A program made the translations under genes and the position numbers. Of a stretch of DNA of 64,000 bases, positions 54,801-62,368 are shown piece after piece (position 1 is the first letter of the stretch; the number at the start of each line of letters is the position of its first letter). The notes under the pieces were generated by a model. That model saw only the letters and a program-made list of their open reading frames with translations, searched no databases and was not told the DNA's origin. The stretch lies in contig OX392542.1 of assembly GCA_947623455.1 (NCBI GenBank), positions 12,035,625-12,099,624 of the forward strand, read 5' to 3'. The stretch is from Mimachlamys varia (lineage: Eukaryota; Mollusca; Bivalvia; Pectinida; Pectinidae).

Positions 54801-57771
54801 AACCTATTTTTTTCCTTGGCTACAAGCTTAGTTTCTTCGTTACATATTATTATCTTCTAAAGCATTTAGGTTGAAACCATAATACATATACAAGTTCCAA
54901 TTAAATAAGGATGACACAGAACTTAAACGCCAAAAACATTATTTGAGAAAAATGTAATATCTATAACTTATGTGAGGCATTAGACTTATTTTGAGTATTC
55001 TAATTTGTTTATATTTGTTTTGTACCACAGAAAACTGACCATGAAGTTCGGTTACATGTAGGTCTGTACGCTGTGTATCTGAAGGACTGGATCAACGTTT
55101 TCTCTCGAAATCAAATTCATGTTCTCCAGTTGGAGGATTATTCATCGCATATGCAAAGGTCTATGTCGAAAGTATATAGTTTTTTGAAAATACGTAAGTA
55201 CTTACGATGTTTTGCTTAAAATGTTAATGGCAATCAAATGAAGTATGTGTTTCACACATATAAACTTTAGATCCATATGTAACCATAGCACAATTAAAGT
55301 GAACATACACTGTATATTACACACCTATGTTTTGTGTATCATCTTCCTATTGCGATACGTTATCTTTGTCTCATTGAGAAATATTCTGTATCTTTAAGTG
55401 ATATGAAGATGGACGTTTTTGAGTATGCTCATTAGTATGTTTACTTGTTGTGATTGACAATGATACTCGGTTCTCATTTTGAGAACTTGATGTTTTCTTG
55501 GATGTGACAAAGATTTACATGGCGGGTGTCGTCGATGAAGCATAATATGCTTACTCTTCCGGAACACCTGGTCTTATTCTCTTGTACTTTTGCAAGGGTC
55601 TCCATGTGAATCTTTCCTTTGTTCATATTTTCCCCTGGTTTAATCGATTTTGAGTTTGGATTATGATTTTGTTAACGGTTTTTCTCTTATTTATTTTAAT
55701 GCCTAGTAGGACGTAAGAAAGTACCTGCTGCGCCCATTGTACGATCAGAAGAGGAGACTAGATTAGGGATCATATCTTTTCTCTTCTCTCTAAACAACTT
55801 TTCCCCTCCTGATTTCCCTTGCCACTACCTCACTGTTGGTGTGTAGTACTTTCCGAAATAGACACAGGATGGAAACACGAAATAAGAAATGTTCAAATTC
55901 GGCTCTGACCGTGAAAGCATCGGACCATTCGTGATGGTATCTTGATCCATCGTACATGTATGATCGCCGGTGGATTTTCTCAGGCTCCAGCAGCAACTTC
56001 ATGAGCGTTGTCAAAATCTTTGGCGTGCCAAAAAAAAAATGCCCGAACACCTCGCGAAGGTCCATTTTCGTGTTGGATTCGTTTGTCCATCTTGTCCTTC
56101 GTAAGGCCATCGTGAGGGCTTCTTGTCAGATCGTGTCATCTCCGTCTTCTCTTCGTGTGATCATCGGTGACATCGGGCATGTTTCTCCTCACGAATGCAC
56201 TACGAAGGAAACAAGAAGTTGTCCGAATGCCTTAGGAAGACAACACGACCACGTGAAGCCTTCGCAATGCCGTCATGTAACCATCCTATTAAGTACGATG
56301 TCATTAATATGGGACAATGGTGTCGACTAAGACAAACTCCAAGTGTCATGTTTCAAAATTTCTTGATCGGTCCCAAAATGAAACATGAACAAGTCACCAT
56401 GGGGAACCTTTATGTGAGATGTGAGAAAAATTCACGTAATCCTTTCGAAGAAATAGTGGTAACAGGAATTGTTTTCGGACGGACGGACAAAGGGGCGGAC
56501 GGTCGACGGACTAAAGGCTTTTTTGAATAGCCTGCCATCTTTTTATCTCGATTCAGTCCCCTTCTCCACATGTTGTTGATTTTCCAAGGTCGACTGAAGG
56601 TTGTAAAACGTCGTAGGGTCTGGCGACGCTTTCATTAACGCATCGTATTCCCAATACGACGTCGTAAAGCCGTCGTATGGCCTTCGTTCAGCATTCTTGT
56701 CTACTTCATAATCAAAAACAGCATATTCGTGATGCTTTCGTGTTTGATTCAGGTGTCATCGTGTGGCCTTCTTTTGGCATCGTAATTGCTTCGGCTGGAA
56801 ATTTGGTGTTGGCCAAGTTCGGGGCGATCTTAGTCCGACATTCAAATTTCCATATTTGTATAGCCAACTGGTGTCAACTTAGGGACAGTGTGACGCCAGC
56901 ATTATTTTAGTAGAACGACTGGTTCATTGTTCACTGGTTCGTTGTCAGTATACCGTAACCGGATGAGGTGTTCTACTGGCACCTTCGTTAGTTTGCTAGC
57001 ACTTTAACTCAGAAAAGATCCGACCTACCGCAAAGAGGCTTACACGACCAGACCGCAGACTCCCAAGTACCCACCCACTCAACTCGCACACCCACATCGC
57101 ATACACCTTTCCTTTCTTCAGTTTACAATTGCATGTACATAGCTACATTTAAAAAAAATCTTATTCGTTATTTTAAAGAACTAGACAACAATTAAGATTG
57201 ACATACAAATGTACATGTCGAATTCAATAGGCGTTTTTCTGAACTATCTTCGTCAATGTACCACTCAGTTTACCGGACTCAATCAGTTGTGTTTCAATGA
57301 CGTCACATGTACCACGTGACTGGTTACCTCATTAAATTTCCCACCGGTCGGCCAATATCTAGATCTAGGGACACAATCAAATGATCTTGGATGGGTTAAT
57401 AAGTATTTATTGATATATGCTACAAGTTTTATAACTTTTTACAAGATTTGCAAAATCGTGGCCAAAATCCTTTCAATTTCTCTAGCTGTTAATAAGACTT
57501 TAAAATAATCAAACTTAACCCTCTTGAATATTCATGTGATTGATGTAACATTTGTAACGATTGGACGTAATGACCAGTTGGATCTATTTCAGGTGATCTA
57601 TCAGAAGAATATGGAAATAAAAGTGGACACTCGAACACGAGAAAAAAGAAAACGCTACATGTCGGAAAGATGCTGAACAAAACAAGGGTACTGCTGGACG
57701 CGTTTTACCGTCCATTCAATAAGGCGTTAGCTAAACTCCTGAATGATTCACGTTTTCTGTGGCAATCATAA
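24542..57771 (+). CDS. CHST15-like: CHST15-like carbohydrate sulfotransferase, 7 exons, 450 aa
   Basis: Join 24542-24871, 45089-45380, 47347-47439, 50394-50553, 52129-52264, 55031-55193, 57593-57771: 1353 bases, 450 codons plus TAA. Every intron is GT-AG and codon phases match (0,1,1,2,0,1). Expected role: transfer of sulfate from PAPS to a glycosaminoglycan or related glycan in the Golgi lumen. The N-terminus is short and basic, followed by a single membrane segment (about residues 13-33), as in type II Golgi enzymes. The 5'-phosphosulfate loop is TPKSGST (172-178), followed by EPHWW (197-201). The 3'-phosphate motif RNPVDRLYSGY lies at 287-297 across exons 4 and 5. KNPCW, RLRCLP, VGLYAVYL and FYRPFN are, from memory, typical of the CHST15 family. 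N-glycosylation sequons are at N129, N305, N400, N420 and N442. An in-frame TAA nine bases upstream fixes the first ATG. Bivalves carry many CHST15-like paralogues, so orthology is not settled. A further in-phase exon inside the 20-kb intron 1 cannot be excluded. Confidence 0.88.
25096..25680. repeat. ~31-bp minisatellite, segment 1 (intron 1)
   Basis: Diverged 31-33-bp units around agaaacagtttatgtattgg. It belongs to the same family as segments 2 and 3, and is separated from them by inserted sequence. Confidence 0.9.
25708..25892. repeat. Long palindromic element, ~63-bp arms
   Basis: Left arm tctgtgtaatagtccagaat... (25708-25771) is mirrored by the right arm ending attctggactattgcacaga (25829-25892). 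A nested hairpin uses ccgatgttctattgcac and gtgcaatagaacatcgg (25757-25803), so the left arm has two alternative partners. It lies in a ~630-bp interruption of the 31-bp array. Confidence 0.9.
26310..26681. repeat. ~31-bp minisatellite, segment 2 (intron 1)
   Basis: Units with tttatgtataggcctg, and a sub-variant containing acatagtaacatgttatata. It is ended by the retroposon at 26682. Confidence 0.9.
26682..26848 (-). mobile_element. Short retroposon fragment with 18-bp flanking repeats
   Basis: A 167-bp insert in the 31-bp array. Both sides carry atagtaacatgttatata (26664-26681 and 26849-26866), a SINE-like target duplication, although the host repeat could supply it. Read on the minus strand it ends in an A/T-rich tail (aaaataaataaagtt). 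It contains the widespread GC-rich block around ggaggaaaccggagtacccg; a decayed relative is at 57906-57992. Confidence 0.7.
26849..28572. repeat. 31-bp minisatellite, segment 3, about 55 units (intron 1)
   Basis: Highly uniform units around ggcctgcacaggtagaaaca plus ttttatgtata, with recurrent alternations such as ttcacatgta. Confidence 0.97.
28573..28941. other. No gene seen (intron 1)
   Basis: About 370 bp of unique AT-rich sequence. Confidence 0.5.
28942..29684. mobile_element. Inverted-repeat element with CCGTA-rich interior
   Basis: Left end gggcccggttgttcaaaa then ctatcgttaa (28942-28969); the right end (29651-29684) is its inverse with a 6-base insertion. The interior carries many CCGTA/TACGG strings. 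It has no coding capacity. No clear target duplication is visible, so the class is unassigned. Confidence 0.75.
29685..30053. other. No gene seen (intron 1)
   Basis: Unique sequence of about 370 bp. Confidence 0.4.
30063..30398. mobile_element. MITE with 15-bp inverted ends and 9-bp flanking repeats
   Basis: ctgtgctcactctag (30066-30080) is mirrored exactly by ctagagtgagcacag (30384-30398). tacaagata flanks both sides (30054-30062, 30399-30407). Three extra bases (gag) lie between the left copy and the inverted end. It has no coding capacity. Confidence 0.8.
30408..31921. other. No gene seen (intron 1)
   Basis: 1.5 kb of AT-rich intron. The only structure seen is a double gggtctagaggtcaa (31197-31226). 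Confidence 0.5.
31922..33112. repeat. 28-bp minisatellite, about 42 units (intron 1)
   Basis: Unit gtagattactacaggtacag plus gtaaatat, with a shortened 22-bp form lacking one acaggt. It abuts the next array with no spacer at 33112/33113. Confidence 0.97.
33113..37634. repeat. 31-bp minisatellite, about 146 units (intron 1)
   Basis: Unit aaactcgttactccaataca plus atatatatact. A marked variant (ataaacttgttactcaaata) recurs at 34071, 34629 and 35032, offsets of 558 (18 units) and 403 (13 units), showing block duplication. Later units vary in TA length. A remnant continues at 38395-38530 beyond an insertion. Confidence 0.97.
37635..38394. mobile_element. Two related palindromic elements inserted in the 31-bp array
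   Basis: Copy A (37635-37915) and copy B (38096-38394) share ttggcgggaat near the start. Each has a long hairpin: gttattggatatggaattta...cactc pairs with gagtgaaataaattccatat...aac (arms 37750-37806/37853-37911 and 38225-38280/38335-38391). About 180 bp separates them. The host array resumes at 38395. Confidence 0.85.
38395..38530. repeat. Tail of the 31-bp minisatellite (intron 1)
   Basis: Four or five degenerate units of the 33113-37634 family, split off by the palindromic insertion. Confidence 0.85.
38792..39405. repeat. Palindrome-module repeats, two rounds
   Basis: A truncated palindrome beginning tatataaggattgaaaatc (38791) precedes a ~160-bp module (38901-39060, from aaaattggcgcc to gaaccattgctttcata). 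Next comes an intact palindrome (39063-39138), a linker, then a second module (39202-39405). The same order recurs at 58771-59200. Confidence 0.85.
39545..40440 (-). pseudogene. Mariner-type transposase relic
   Basis: Reading from 40440 downward: EIRGYVKARCKLGLSVKNIH (N-terminal helix-turn-helix), SFSSVYRWFTQF, TVRQLARMTNLGLASV, then after a frameshift RWIPHLLTDEQKR, KKLLEKYPKY, LIIGDE (first catalytic Asp, about 39930), LRDNAPAHK (second Asp, 39750-39752) and FSPYLAHVVFLFPKLKK. In the last segment the third Asp, expected in a DLAPxDF-type motif, is replaced by Val. Near full family length but with stops, frameshifts and a lost catalytic residue, so inactive. Confidence 0.85.
40723..40993. 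other. No gene seen (intron 1)
   Basis: Short unique stretch before the 13-bp array. Confidence 0.4.
40994..44053. repeat. 13-bp minisatellite grading into 39-bp higher-order repeat (intron 1)
   Basis: From 40994 to about 41900: diverged 13-bp units (gtcggttaccata). From about 41930: trimers of 39 bp, ttgagtcagttac + cacagtcagttac + cggtgtcggttac. From about 42770 a 45-bp form appears with an extra ttgtac. Since 39 and 45 are multiples of three, open frames with a 13-residue period arise; they are not genes. Confidence 0.97.
44170..44335. repeat. Fold-back element, ~60-bp arms (intron 1)
   Basis: atataaggattgtacgtcat...gtatacggtagtatgc is mirrored by gcatactaccgtatac...gtacaatccttatat. The ends match the 58771 and 59199 elements but the stem sequence does not. 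Confidence 0.9.
44336..45088. other. 3' end of intron 1, no repeat array
   Basis: AT-rich sequence leading to the exon 2 acceptor. No other feature seen. Confidence 0.5.
45089..45380 (+). CDS. CHST15-like: Exon 2: start of sulfotransferase domain, PAPS 5' loop
   Basis: Codes residues 111-207 plus one base of codon 208. The acceptor is TTTTTTTAAG and the donor is AACA|GTAAGT. It contains KNPCW (120-124), RLRCLP, then TPKSGSTDLY with the phosphosulfate-binding lysine (K174), then HPDV and KEPHWW. The motif order and spacing match CHST15-type enzymes. Confidence 0.92.
45440..45782. repeat. 23-bp minisatellite, left part (intron 2)
   Basis: About 15 units of cagttagtaacgagatacaa plus cta, with a caggcagtaac variant. 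It is interrupted by a transposon at 45783 and continues at 46795. Confidence 0.95.
45783..46794. mobile_element. 1012-bp MITE with 26-bp perfect inverted ends and TA duplication
   Basis: cagacccgtacacgttcgct... (45783-45808) is mirrored exactly at 46769-46794. TA flanks both sides (45781-45782, 46795-46796), and removing the element plus one TA restores the 23-bp unit. Both ends carry an 11-bp subterminal array of cgtagcatttc/cgtaccgtttg (about 45819-45975 and 46590-46765) in the same orientation. The TA duplication suggests a Tc1/mariner-like mobiliser. There is no coding sequence. Confidence 0.93.
46795..46975. repeat. 23-bp minisatellite, right part (intron 2)
   Basis: About 8 units continuing the 45440-45782 array in register. 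Confidence 0.9.
47188..47300. repeat. Hairpin element next to exon 3 (intron 2)
   Basis: tatgttatggggttataaca...ggagt pairs with ...actccgttttttgtgttata, arms about 40 bp. The loop region contains a small second palindrome (accgcttcgcggt). Confidence 0.85.
47347..47439 (+). CDS. CHST15-like: Exon 3 (93 bp)
   Basis: Small exon for residues 208-238 (begins KVTFSMYVDRF) plus the first base of G239. The acceptor is TTTTTCTTTTTCAG and the donor is ACAG|GTATAG. Its phase fits both neighbours. A hairpin element (47188-47300) ends only about 46 bases before it. Confidence 0.85.
47622..49872. repeat. 33-bp minisatellite, about 68 units (intron 3)
   Basis: Core aacttggctatgtaatttac plus gtaatttaacatg. 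Many units hold the palindrome ttacgtaa. A marker with two 32-bp units (about 48822-48880) recurs 658 bp later, showing a large block duplication. The minus strand is open with an 11-residue period; it is not a gene. Confidence 0.97.
49873..50393. other. Rest of intron 3
   Basis: AT-rich unique sequence before the exon 4 acceptor. No feature seen. Confidence 0.5.
50394..50553 (+). CDS. CHST15-like: Exon 4: core with first half of PAPS 3' motif
   Basis: Codes residues 239-291 plus two bases of R292. It starts GEGSQSTLWDN, a family-typical segment, and ends LLVILRNPVD, the first half of the 3'-phosphate binding motif. The acceptor is GATATTTAG and the donor is TCG|GTAAGT. Confidence 0.92.
50554..51229. 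other. First part of intron 4
   Basis: Unique sequence with a short (ta)n run near 51172. No gene seen. Confidence 0.5.
51230..52090. repeat. Degenerate TACG-rich sequence (intron 4)
   Basis: Repeated gttacg/tttacgg strings without a fixed period. The composition resembles the CCGTA-rich interior of 28942-29684, so it may be the inside of a decayed inverted-repeat element. No terminal repeats could be fixed. Confidence 0.4.
52129..52264 (+). CDS. CHST15-like: Exon 5: second half of PAPS 3' motif
   Basis: Codes residues 292-337, beginning RLYSGYLFF, whose serine completes the 3'-phosphate site. It contains the N305 sequon. The acceptor is TTTCTTTCTTTTAG and the donor is TATAAG|GTAACC. The 36-bp minisatellite begins directly at this donor. 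Reading through it stays open for about 47 codons before a stop. Confidence 0.9.
52265..54795. repeat. 36-bp minisatellite, about 70 units (intron 5)
   Basis: Core attcgtcactgtgactacag plus tgtaaagattacaatc. It begins at the exon 5 donor itself. Units contain the interrupted palindrome cactgt-gact-acagtg. A 180-bp (five-unit) block marked by cactgcaactacagtg recurs at about 54101, 54281 and 54461. The + strand is open with a 12-residue period. Confidence 0.97.
55031..55193 (+). CDS. CHST15-like: Exon 6
   Basis: Codes residues 338-391 plus one base. It contains VGLYAVYLKDWINVFSRNQI and LQLEDYSS, the helix and strand after the 3'-phosphate motif in this family. The acceptor is TTTTGTACCACAG and the donor is ATAC|GTAAGT. 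Confidence 0.9.
55408..55680. repeat. Dispersed repeat, copy B (intron 6)
   Basis: Same family and orientation as 13158-13430. It runs from gatggacgtttttgagtatg to ttttgttaacg. Confidence 0.85.
55681..56369. other. Intron 6 middle, no gene accepted
   Basis: Open frames of 106-124 codons overlap on both strands near 55790-56330. None shows a domain or splice context, and the region leads into a repeat-element end. Confidence 0.45.
56370..56515. mobile_element. End fragment of a GGACGGAC-type element (intron 6)
   Basis: caccatggggaacctttat, then an aagaaatag string, then cggacggacggacaaagggg (from 56476). It matches the unit and right end of the element at 59490-60325. Confidence 0.65.
56516..57592. 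other. Rest of intron 6
   Basis: Unique sequence with no recognised feature before exon 7. Confidence 0.5.
57593..57771 (+). CDS. CHST15-like: Exon 7: C-terminus and stop
   Basis: Codes residues 392-450 and TAA. It contains a basic stretch (RKKK) and the terminal FYRPFNKALAKLL, which matches the C-terminal FYRPFN motif I associate with CHST15 enzymes. The acceptor is CTATTTCAG. No AATAAA was seen in the first ~250 bases after the stop, so the polyadenylation site is not assigned. Confidence 0.9.
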
Positions 57772-57905
57772 GCACGTGTGTAATAGTCGGCCCGAGGGTA
57801 AGGTCGGCTTAAGACACCTTATTCATATAGCATATATAAAATTAATTTGTTTTGCAACATTTCTGAAACAAGTTTTTTTCAAATAATACGAAGTTATATT
57901 CGTGT

Positions 57906-57992
57906 AGGCCTGGATGTTTAGGCGCGAGGGATTTTATTGTGGGAGGAAATTGAGTACCCAAAGGAAACCTCGGACAGGTGACCACTTTTAAA
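57906..57992 (-). repeat. Decayed copy of the GGAGGAAACC retroposon block
   Basis: ggatgtttaggcgcgaggg then gtgggaggaaattgagtacc, clearly related to 26743-26832 but with substitutions. Confidence 0.7.
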
Positions 57993-58027
57993 TATAATGT
58001 TTATAAACTAGAAAACTAGCAATATGC

Positions 58028-58350
58028 AGTTTCGCTGACTCCTTACCGGCTTGGTCGCCTATGACGTTGCAGTTTCGCTGACTCTCTGTCTGTTAGGTCG
58101 CCGGTTATGTCAGTGATGACGTCGTAGTTTCCTTAGTCGCCGGTGACGACAGTGATGACGTTGTAGTTTCCTTAGTCGCCGGTGACGTCAGTGATGACGT
58201 TGAAGTTTCCTTCGTCGTTGGTGACGTCAGTTGTGGCGTTGTAGTTTGGCTGACTTTCTGTCAGCTAGGTCGCCGGTGACGTCAGTGATGACGTTGCATT
58301 TTCGCTGACTCTCTGCCAGCTTGGTCGCCGGTGACGTCAGTGATGTCGTT
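58028..58350. repeat. Degenerate ~39-bp tandem repeat in the 3' flank
   Basis: About 6-7 units around gtcgccggtgacgtcagtga, some with an added ctgactctctgtcagct segment. TGACGTCA occurs in several units. Confidence 0.85.
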
Positions 58351-58770
58351 GTAAGTTGATAGACAGAAAAGAAGAAGACCAGGAACACAGTAGTTACAAT
58401 GTACCATACGTCAAAAGAATACCAGAGATTATACAATGGATATTTATAAAATATCTGATCTCTACCAGCATTCAAACACTCCAGACCACCAGGGAGTTGT
58501 AGAGTGGAACCCAAGGACATATGTTTCATCGGAGATACATGTCATCATGTGACTGTGTGTACAAACTTGGAATACAGTACAACCTGGCATGTGACCAGAA
58601 AAATACCCATACAATATAAAATGTTCTTTAGATGTTATTCATTTTATAAACATTCAAACAATTATATTCAAATATCAATTTCATGTATCAAAGAGTGAAA
58701 CAAAAAGAATCTGTTTTACAGCGCTTATTGTACCGCCCTTTGTTTTGTGCAATTTAAAGTCTTTCAGTTA
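58351..58770. other. No gene seen
   Basis: Unique sequence between two repeats. Confidence 0.4.
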
Positions 58771-59366
58771 TATAAGGATTGAAAGTCATTTTTTCAACTT
58801 TCATAGTGCTATGAAAGGTCAGCCGTTACATCCATATTGAAATGCTAAATGTGGATGTAACGGCAGACCTTTCATAGCACTATGAAAGTTAAAAAATGAC
58901 TTTCAATTCATATATTTACATTTTTACCATAGAACATATGCTTAACTTCAATCATATTTTTTTTCCAAATAATAGTTAATACCTGCGTTTGTATATGTAT
59001 CGTCATTTAAACGACATTGGCAGAACAGCCCAGCTGGAATAAAATTGGCGCCAATGATAATACTTAGTCATCGGAGCGTTCGACGTAAGGGCATTCTCTA
59101 TGTTATTCGAAGCGGCGCGACAAGACTTTCTCTGAACAAGCGTGATATATGACGTCATAATTAAACCACGTGCTACGTCTCGAGAACGATTGCTTTCATA
59201 TAAGGATTGAACGGCGTTTTTTTTATTTTCATGCAGGTATGAATGCAAAGCGGTTGCATCCATATTGCATGAAGCCCGCTAGGGCTTAATGGTCAATATG
59301 GATGTAACCGATTTGCATTCATACCGGCATAGAAATTAAAACAACGCCGTTCGATCCGTATTTTTA
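58771..59366. mobile_element. Palindrome-module-palindrome composite
   Basis: First palindrome 58771-58920 (tataaggattgaaagtcatt... mirrored). Then a linker and module 58984-59200 (about 200 bp, homologous to 39202-39405), then a second palindrome 59199-59366 (tataaggattgaacggcg... mirrored) with a different stem. Confidence 0.85.
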
Positions 59367-59489
59367 CATTTTAATTACTGAACAATTGTCTAATTCAATT
59401 TCTTATTTAATGAACAACTGGTTAATAAACTGCGTTTGTTATTGCGCCGTCTTTTAATATATCTTATATTTCTTAAACGAGAGAAATTT

Positions 59490-60325
59490 TCATATGAAAT
59501 TTGAGGAAGATCCATCAAGTACTTCTCGAAAATTTGTAACAAGCTTAAAATAGTAAAATACAAGATGGTCGCCATCCAGCCATTTTGTTTTTACAATCAG
59601 ACCCAAAATCAAAAGGGCACAACTAGGCATCAACATATGAAATTTGAGTAAGATCCATTAAGTCCTTCTCAAGAAATATCGAAAACAAACTTTCATTTCG
59701 AAATCATAGATGGCCGCCTTTCAGCCATTTTGTTTTTCAGATAAGACCAAAAATCAATACAGCGCAACTATAAGCATCATGGGGAACTTATATACATGTA
59801 TTTAAAAAGAGTAAGACCCATTCAGTACTTCTCAAGAAATAGCGAGAACAAATTTTCAATGTCAATATCTAAGATGGCCGCCTCTCTGCCATTTTATTTT
59901 TCCGATCAATTCCGAAATCAAACGGGCACAAGTAGGCACCATGGGGAACCTTCATATCGCTTTCAATGGCAAAATCAAAGATGGCTGCCTTTCAGCCATT
60001 TTGTCCCTCAGGTCAAACCCCAAATCAAAAAGCGCAACTATGGACAAAGAGGAACCACCATATATGCAATTCGAGAAAGATCCATGCAGTATTTCTCAAG
60101 AAATAGCGATAACAAGCTTTAAATGGCAAAATCCTAGATGACCGCCTTTCAGCCATTTCACTTTTCCGGTCAGCACCAAAATCAAAAGGGCACAGCTATG
60201 GACCAAGGGGAACCTACAATGTACATATGCAATTTGAGAAAGATCCATTCAGTACTTCTCAAGGAATAGCGATATCAAGGATCGACGGACGGACAACGGA
60301 CGCGGGGCGATGATGGTGGGCTAAA
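59490..60325. mobile_element. Element with degenerate ~160-bp repeats and GGACGGAC end
   Basis: About five units marked by agatggccgcctttcagcca (59563, 59709, 59872, 59979, 60137) and agatccattcagtacttctc, spaced mainly 140-164 bp. The right end is gacggacggacaacggacg (60285-60303). The architecture mirrors 4708-7436 in opposite orientation, with different unit sequence. Confidence 0.75.
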
Positions 60326-60532
60326 AATAGAGATTGAACATTTAGCCTCATTGTTCTGTTGTGATATTTACATGATACACTGAAGGACTCACACAACTAA
60401 AACAAATAATTTAACCCGCTGATTGCAAAAATCTCATTGGTTAAAACAACATCACATGACGTCCTAGACGATCCCGTATCGGGTCAATAAAAATCCGTAT
60501 CACATCACTAAATTCCGTAGTATTACATAGAG

Positions 60533-60710
60533 GATATCCAATGGTTTGGCGTTAAATATCAAATGTATTTCACGAATATGGCAGATCTTTTTTTTTTTAT
60601 ATTTTTGCGAGTGCGTAGCAGATTTTTGTTCTATATTTTCACGAGTGCTACGCTAAAAAAAAACTGTCATACAAGTGAAATATATTTTCACAGACAAAAG
60701 TGCAATTAAT
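60533..60710. repeat. Imperfect fold-back related to 13797
   Basis: catagaggatat start and atttcacgaatatggcagat against the mirrored end near gtcatacaagtgaaatatat. Arms are diverged, with a T/A-rich middle. Confidence 0.55.
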
Positions 60711-61026
60711 ATATATACTGGTTAGTTTAGTCGTAGGGAAAGTCTAGGCCGGGAGATGGGGTCAGGAGAGGTACAGGACAATATACGTAGTCAGTAAGTA
60801 ATTCTGAGGAAGATATAGAGGTTTAATATTGGGATGAGTTTAAGGTGTTTGCTTTCTTAAAAATATGTTAAGAACATGAAGTTACTTGTGTTTTGTTGGA
60901 CTTTTCGGGTATCTTACGTCAAACTAAATACTGATTACTAACTTGTAAAGTTGTTGTATAACTTCTTTTTTTAATCGCCGTTGAACCTAAATTGGCAATT
61001 GACACATTCTTTCTGCATATGTACAT

Positions 61027-61207
61027 ACGGATTTAACGGCGATATTTTTTTAATTTTTTTTTTTAATTATCATTCCGGTATGGATAAAAATCGGTTATAT
61101 CCATATTGCATGAAGTCAGCTAGGGCTTCATGATTAATAAAGTGATGGCCGAATTTCATTTATACCCGCATACATATTTGAAAAACAAAATCGATGTTCA
61201 ATCCATA
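61027..61207. repeat. Decayed fold-back of the tataaggattg group
   Basis: Arms from about 61027 to 61207, with the shared inner string ttatatccatattgcatgaa as in 59199-59366. Ends are eroded. Confidence 0.65.
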
Positions 61208-61837
61208 TAGCTATTTTTTTCGAGATAGGTACCTTCTCATACACACACCATGTTTATCCAGTTCACCATTTGAAAAAAAAATAACTCGTTATCACATGAT
61301 ACATTTTAAATTCCACAAACACCCACCATGTTTATTCAGTTCACCTTTTGAAACAATTTAAACTTGTTAGCACATGATACATTTATATTTCACACATCAA
61401 CAGTTCCAAGCAAAAACATTTCTTTTCATAAGTTAACACTGTTTGGGGAACATGTATATTCCCAGCAAGTTTCCTCTGTTCCCGGATTGCTTTAATACAT
61501 CTTTCAATAACATACAAACACTATTGAGTTAGTATTTTCCTTGGTTTAATTTAAACAGTTCTAATCTCCTCGCTTTCTCCTGAACAACAGCGTATAGACA
61601 AATGCAGGCATTTTAGTATATTTCAGAATGATAATTATTCAATTCAGGGAACTATTTCCTTTCCCTTCTTCGAATATCTTCGATTTTGTTTTTCATTATA
61701 CATGATGTACTTCGTTTTATATGGAAACTAAATAGCGCTCTCATACTCGCGAAATCCAGATGAGATTTGACAAATGATTTTATACCAAAGTAATATCCTT
61801 TGTAGAAAATCAGCAATGTTTAACATTCTGGTTTTGT

Positions 61838-62304
61838 GGCGGAGTTAAGCGACCCCCACTCAGGCTTTTGTTGTGCCATTGATCTATTTAGTATGTTTAT
61901 TTCTTTAGTTATTATATGGCTTATGCCTCAGGAGGTCTGCACAACATTTTATTACAATACTGTGTATAATTAATATAAGAGTTATCTCCCTTAAGCTAAT
62001 ATTGAAATAAGTCATTTCAGTTATGTTCTTTTGTAAATGCAACAAAGGATTATTGGTACAATGTGGAAGCATTTTGCTGCGCGCCATGAACAATTTGTAA
62101 ACACCTGATACTGATTTCATATATATATTCCAAGTTTTTAAAGTCCATCGTTTTTCGCCCACCCTTTACCTCCCGAAATATTTTTGGAATATTTTGATTT
62201 TAAACTTAATATATAGGTGGGGAGTTTAGCAGTCCCCACTCAGGCTTTTGTTGTGACATTGTTCTTTTGGGATGTTTATTTCTTTAGTTATTATATGGCT
62301 TATG
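61838..62304. repeat. ~88-bp direct repeat pair, 379 bp apart
   Basis: 61838-61925 and 62217-62304 share cactcaggcttttgttgtg and ttatttctttagttattata. The region between shows no coding sequence. Confidence 0.85.
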
Positions 62305-62368
62305 TTGTGCTACATTGTATATCATTCTAGTAGAATCTAGATTGAATATCTATTTTTTTTTTAATTAA

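Noticed and set aside
55790..56530. Overlapping open frames of 106-124 codons on both strands
   Set aside because: No domains or splice context, and the right part is the end of a GGACGGAC-type element.
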